Assembly: GCA_963556255.1 (NCBI GenBank)
Contig: OY744610.1
Span: 16,006,039-16,070,038, forward strand
Length of the DNA stretch: 64,000 nucleotides
Reading direction: 5' to 3'
DNA from: Allolobophora icterica
Lineage: Eukaryota; Annelida; Clitellata; Crassiclitellata; Lumbricidae
The notes under the pieces are model-generated. The model was not told where the DNA came from and did no database searches. It saw only the letters and a list, made by a program, of their open reading frames with translations. Each line of letters starts with the position of its first letter. Positions within the stretch are counted from its first letter, which is position 1. Made by a program: the position numbers and the translations under genes. Below, in pieces: positions 59,475-64,000 of this stretch.

Positions 59475-60278
59475 TTAAAACTTCCTCTACCATTGTTACC
59501 TCTATTGTTCATTGATTACAGCAATTCCCTCTTCCTCAACCTTAAATCCACTCAAATCAAGCGTCTGCAACTTATCCAAAAGTCACTAGCCAGGGCTGTC
59601 ACGAGAATGCCCAAACATCATCATATCACTCTCATCCTCAAATCACTACATTGGCTAAAAATCCCAGAGTGAATCCACTTCAAAGTAATTTCACTAACCT
59701 ATAACTCCCTACAATATATCCAGCCCAAGTACCTCCGTGGTCTCTTCACCATCCAGGCAACCCGCTCCACCCGATCCTCCTCCTATTTCAATCTTTCTCG
59801 ATCTCCGGTCACTACTCATCTCAAGTTCTCCAACCCAGCCATATCCAAATGAGCACCACGCCTCTGGAACGATCTCCCCCTTGAATTCCGCAGATTCTTA
59901 GTTCCCCCATCATCATTCCAACCCGTCCTCTATCCTTATCCTCATGTTCCTCTATCTATCTCCGGGCTTTCCATTCCAAACTGAAGTCTCACTTTTTCAA
60001 GTACGGCCTACTCCTACCCTGACTCATTTGATCCTCTGCCTTCCAATTCTCCTCGCCCTAAATAACACCCGCCTTCACAGCTGCTCTGCCTCCTCTGTTG
60101 GTCTGTCTCCCCCCCAGAAACCAGACTCGGAACTCTTGGATTACTCTCCAGAAAACCCCCTTAACACTCACAGTCGTATGCTGGCGCATCCTGCTTGAAC
60201 AGAGATTTGGTACTTCTTTCGTTCTCTCCTCATTTTCTTCCTTTCAGCAATGTCGCTGCATTCATTAGGCGTTACAAT

Positions 60279-60477
60279 CATAGGCGTAATTTGTCGGGGG
60301 AACGAGGGGTAACCGTACCCCACCCCACTCTTTGGGCTGGGGTACCGTACCCCCACTTTATGAACAATGCCAATCAATATTTTATTATTTTGCCTTCCCA
60401 GAGATCGCAGTCAACGCCCTGCTTCCTGTATGTAAGAAATTGGAACCCCCACTTTTTACACCAAAGTTACACCCCTG
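60279..60477. mobile_element. hAT-type MITE inside the LINE fragment
   Basis: GTTACAAT flanks it exactly (60271-60278 and 60478-60485). Ends are CATAGGCGTAATTTG and, inverted, CAGGGGTGTAACTTTGG. 199 bases without coding capacity. Confidence 0.85.
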
Positions 60478-60557
60478 GTTACAATTATATAATCCTGTAA
60501 CACACCAGAGGCCATTTCCGCAACTGATTTGAATGTGTATTTCATGTATTGTAACCG

Positions 60558-61009
60558 TTCGAAGACAGTCAGTTGAAGAAAAAGAAAAATAATGCACCAC
60601 ATTGACGTTATTCAAAGAATTTTATATGGTAAATATTTTACCGCCGGTAGAGGGCAGAAGACGCAAAGCAAAATCCGCAATATTTTGAGGACTATTTACA
60701 CTCAAATGCTCGCAACTTTCCATCGCTATTGGAAAACGTTTGCTCTAGAAAAATTTGGGGGCCATTTTCACTCCACCCTATTATTCGAAGACAGTCAGTT
60801 GAAGAAAAAGAAAAATAATGCACCACATTGACGTTATTCAAAGAATTTTATATGGTAAATATTTTACCGCCGGTAGAGGGCAGAAGACGCAAAGCAAAAT
60901 CCGCAATATTTTGAGGACTATTTACACTCAAATGCTCGCAACTTTCCATCGCTATTGGAAAACGTTTGCTTTAAAAAAATTTGGGGGCCATTTTCACTCC
61001 ACCCTATTA
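60558..61009. repeat. 226-base tandem duplication of the right end of element E
   Basis: 60558-60783 and 60784-61009 are nearly identical and both contain the terminal CACTCCACCCTA. Only the outer end is followed by the matching target duplication. Confidence 0.9.
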
Positions 61010-61095
61010 TGCATGTCTCCTTCTCTGTTCCTCAAACGCTTAAAGTCTATTTTGTTTGAACGAGGGTTCTCCCTGCTGGGACGGGAGCGCTACTG

Positions 61096-62094
61096 ATGAG
61101 TTCTTCCTTGAAATTTGGCGTTGTGTTTCATTTTCATTTATGTTTAGGCCTATTCCTGCGCAGGAATATCAGACCAGACGTTTCAAAGCCATTCCAGGCA
61201 TAAAAAAAATTTCTAGAACAGCGACTGCGGCTGTAGGCTAGTTGAAGACACTCAGATTCTGATAGACTGACATACAGTGTGGCAGCTAGGGAGCAGTCTG
61301 GCCATCCGTTCTCATATGCCGAGGCTAAAAAATCGAAATCGATAGCACATTGGACTGACAACATTGAAGAGAAGGAGGCTCAGAGAAGATCTAATCGAAG
61401 CTTATAAGATGATCACCGGAAAGGAAGCACTACAGTGAAACTGGGTTTTAGCGCTAACATTATGCTTTCCTGCATCAGTTTCACAAAGCTTGAATCGACA
61501 CATAGCTCAATGATGACATCATTGTCTTTGATGATGATTTATGTGTGAATGTGTGCATACATGTATGTTTGTAAGTATGTACGTAGTATGCATGTATCTG
61601 TATAATGCCTTGTACCATTTGCATTTTTACCATGTGCATTTCCACCACCTACCACTGACAGTCACGCGCACTGAACCTGGGTTGGGCCTCATAGCATTCC
61701 ACAATTGTTACCATCTTAGTGGCCCAGTTACAGAAGCTCCATACATGTTTCTATGATCTGAACATCAACCACATTGTGTTATCTGCCACATGCATTCCTA
61801 CTCTCCGTTCTGCGGTTCAATCTGTAGCGATGTGTTCTGAAATTAATATTTGGTAGTGTAGGATATCCATTAATATCGAAAATCTTTAGCAAACTGTTTA
61901 AGATAAATCGTTGATTTGTGTTATATTTTAAACTATATCAGAACAATAAACTGTTCGACAAAAGTCAGTACCTGGTACTAGTAGGTCTCAAGTAAGACAC
62001 TTTAACAGAAGCGACCAGTTGATAAATGTAGCCAGCTCATGATTCAACTCGCTGTGAACTACGTTATGTTTTTAAATTGTCTTTACACAACTAA
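61096..62094. other. Unassigned stretch with a repeat body shared with the fold-back element
   Basis: GGCCATCCGTTCTCATATGC and CGAGGCTAAAAAATCGAAAT at about 61298-61340 match the arms (about 18765) and core (about 19140) of the fold-back element. A GTATGT-rich stretch lies at 61550-61600. No gene is seen. Confidence 0.4.
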
Positions 62095-62975
62095 TAGGCT
62101 ATGTACTTGGTCCTCTACCCTCTGTTCTCTACACGGCTGACATTCCTGCTCTTTTCCCACTCTCGGGAGCTACTGGTCATCTTTGCAGATGATGCGCAAG
62201 CATTTGTCCATGGGTCTCCTTTATCCCAATTGCACTTAGCTGAACGTATTGAGTCTCTATCTAAGTCTCTCCATTCCTGTATGTGCTCAAATCGCCTCTC
62301 TCTTAATGCCTCCAAAAGCCAGTTCATTTGGTTTGACAGTTGCTGAAGATTGATTTTGCCCTCCTCTTGGAAATCGTCCCACACTACTCCTTTTCATCAA
62401 GTGTGCGTGACCTGGGTGTTACGCTTGATAGCTCTCTCTCTCTCTCTCTCTCCTTCAACGATCACATCTCTAACCTCACACGTGTTTCCTACTTCCACTT
62501 AAGGCGTCACAGGGCTGTTCGACGATCTGTCTCATCCTCTGTTTTCACAACGCTGGTCCATGCTTTAATTTGCTCCAAAATTGACTACTGCAATTCGCTT
62601 CTAATCGGTCTTCCTAAGGTCCGTCTCATGAATCTGCAGTCAGTCCTAAATGCAGCTGCGAGATAAATTGCACGTGTGCCACGCTACGCACGCATTTCAT
62701 CCTTCATGTTTGAGAAACTGCACTGGCTTCCTCTCTCTGTACGTATTAAGTTCAAAATCCTTATTCTGGTGTCCAAGACACAGCGGGGTCTCGCCCCAAA
62801 TATTTAATTGATGTAATTCACCGGCCTCTTTCTGTCTCTTCGCATCGTCCACTTCGCTCCTCAAACAGATTTGATCTTTCAGTTCCTCATACTAGAACAG
62901 TCCCGATCTCTTGCCTCAATTGGTCCCTCTCTCTGGAATACACTGTCTCCTTCTACTCGCTGGATAAGTTCCGAT
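62095..62975 (+). pseudogene. L2/Crack-like LINE fragment, reverse transcriptase middle to C-terminus
   Basis: VLGPL-like start, FADDAQAFVHG (both active-site Asp kept), SFSSSVRDLGVTLDSSLS, HLRRHRAVRRSV, DYCNSLLIGLPKVRLMNLQS and PLRSSNRFDLSVPHTRT follow LINE4 closely. A TC-rich slip is near 62440 and breaks are near 62340 and 62666. It ends at GPSLWNTLS-like sequence where the next LINE begins. Confidence 0.85.
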
Positions 62976-64000
62976 GAAGTAGGTGGCTTATGGTTTTCCA
63001 AAGAAGACGATGATTAACGGATCGAGATTCAACTAATGAGGAGTAAAACCTCTTTTTGGCCGTAGCCAGTAGGTTATGGTATTTGTTTGTGGCAGCTTTT
63101 AGGGCAGAGAGCATTTGATGATCACGGGTTCGTTTGTAAGTGCGTCCAAGGCGTCAATGGAAAGATTTGAAGGCCTGGAGGTAGGAGTTATACCAAGGAA
63201 TGCTTGAGTGAGAGCCAGATTTGGTAATGATAGGAGCGTGTTTGTCCAGGAGCGTAGAGAGAGTGGTGTTGTAGGAAGACAGCAGGTCGTCAAGAGAGGA
63301 TGGAGGATTTAGAACGAGTTCTGAAGATGAAAGATCTTGCTTGAAGGCTTCAATGTTTATGGAGCTGATGCGGCGGAAAGAATGAGAGGCGGGATCAGGA
63401 CGTGGAGTTGGTTGTGTGTTAAGGCGTGTGAAAATGGGGTAATGCTCGGAAGGTGTATCAAATGATAGAGGTATCTGGCGATAACTTAGAGAAAGATGAT
63501 GTGATGATGAGGTCGAGTGTGTGGTTATGACAGTGGGTAGGGAAGTTGACGTGTTGAACCAGGTTAGTTGATGATAAGAGCGTGAGGAATTCGAAGGCAA
63601 ATGAGTCTGAAGGATCGTCGACATGTATGTTGATCTTGATCCCCTGTGATCAAGAATTCATGAGGGGTAGTGGCAGCAGTGTAGAGGAGGGTGGTAAATT
63701 CTTGTAAGAAGACAGATGAAGGACATGAGTAAGAGGAAGAAGAATGAGTGCGGTAGACACTGAAAATGGTTAGGATAGTATTAGGAAGTCTTAGAGTGAT
63801 TGAGGCACAGTCGAAGGAGTAAAAATTGTTACCAGGTGAGTTTAGGACGGTGCATGGTTCTGTGGTGTTCTTAACGGTTGACGATTTAGAAAGGCGGGGT
63901 GTACTGTGCAGATGGTAGCCCAGGGGAATGCAGTCTTGATATTGGGCACGAGTTGTGCTGAAGTTGAACCAGGTTTCCGTTAATGCAAATAAGTCTGGAG
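62976..64000 (-). pseudogene. L2/Crack-like LINE fragment, endonuclease and linker, cut by the window edge
   Basis: On the minus strand it enters at 64000 with FALTETWFNFSTT (catalytic Glu), FLITGD (Asp block) and, after a one-base shift near 63630, NIHVDDPSDSFAFEFL. 63624-63154 reads FDTPSEHYPIFTRL, LLSSYNTTLSTLLDKHAPII and, after another break, AATNKYHNLLATAKKRFYSS with LLWKTISHLL, matching the linker of LINE4. The domain start lies outside the window. Confidence 0.8.

Larger units (their letters stand above)
58183..60240 (+). pseudogene. L2-like LINE reverse transcriptase, C-terminal part, inside element E
   Basis: It begins INLISQWMSSNLLCLNLSKT, then CFRHICDLRRIRPKIDL, and after the MITE STIVTSIVH, LQLIQKSLARAVTRMPKHHH, LKSLHWLKIP, PKYLRGLFTIQATRS and, near 59860, PRLWNDLP. 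These are the parts behind the active site. Several frameshifts and stops are present. Confidence 0.75.
58038..61006. mobile_element. hAT-like transposon, family A-E, copy E, with 8-base duplication
   Basis: TTATGCAT flanks it exactly (58030-58037 and 61007-61014). The ends are TAGGGTGGAGTGAAAA at both sides, inverted, with further shared blocks (TCTTCTGCCCTCTACCG). The inside is a LINE fragment, itself holding two MITEs. The right 226 bases are duplicated in tandem. The 8-base duplication places the TAGGGTGG group with hAT-like elements. Confidence 0.88.

Noticed and set aside
61541..61756. Short frame with His- and Tyr-rich sequence
   Set aside because: No motif, partial GTATGT repeat composition and no splice or start support.
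62095..64000. One LINE with an inverted 5' half made by twin priming
   Set aside because: The inverted endonuclease part lies beyond the C-terminal end of the plus-strand part, which is the wrong side for twin priming; two joined copies are more likely.

Overview
This is eukaryotic, animal DNA. It shows introns with GT/AG borders, a degraded C2H2 zinc-finger gene, tRNA-derived SINEs, several families of LINE, one Ty3/gypsy-type LTR element and many cut-and-paste DNA transposons. The LTR element has the pol order protease - integrase zinc region - RT - RNase H, which is known from the Gmr1 group of deuterostome elements. Together with the mix of CR1/L2-type LINEs, piggyBac-, hAT-, pogo- and Helentron-like elements, this suggests a marine invertebrate deuterostome such as an echinoderm or hemichordate. 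The species is an inference and is not proven by the window.

Almost everything here is mobile DNA, much of it nested. 131-5447 (-) is a nearly full-length CR1-like LINE. 5511-10778 holds a Helentron-like element, long (ATT)n and (AGT)n tracts, a minisatellite, a decayed hAT element, the end of an R2-like LINE and a pogo-like element. 11214-13765 (-) carries exons of a tyrosine-kinase-like (TKL) pseudokinase. 14836-23700 is one CR1-like LINE (-) split by a 5.15-kb fold-back element (16019-21172), which was itself entered by a young L2/Crack-like LINE. 23711-27032 (+) is an esterase-ORF1 LINE split by a SINE. 27428-30682 is the LTR element. 33175-34440 is a LINE fragment split by a Harbinger-like MITE.

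34706-35168 (-) is a second copy of the pseudokinase first exon. Its upstream DNA is similar to that of the first copy but is interrupted from about 35790 to 49400 by a chain of elements, each separated by (AT)n: four copies of one hAT-like transposon family (A-D), a Helentron-like element with an array of perfect hairpins, a LINE and a hAT deletion derivative. 52100-53580 is the zinc-finger pseudogene, split by a second SINE copy. 57466-61095 contains another Helentron-like element and a fifth relative of the A-D family (E), whose clear 8-bp target duplication helps to class the whole group. 62095-64000 holds parts of two more L2/Crack-like LINEs.

The genes do not form a pathway. The window reads as a record of insertions. 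In at least five places, removing an element together with one copy of its target duplication rejoins the interrupted reading frame, which fixes element borders and the order of events. The only candidate host genes are the two pseudokinase loci, the zinc-finger locus and one unassigned exon-like ORF near 51750.
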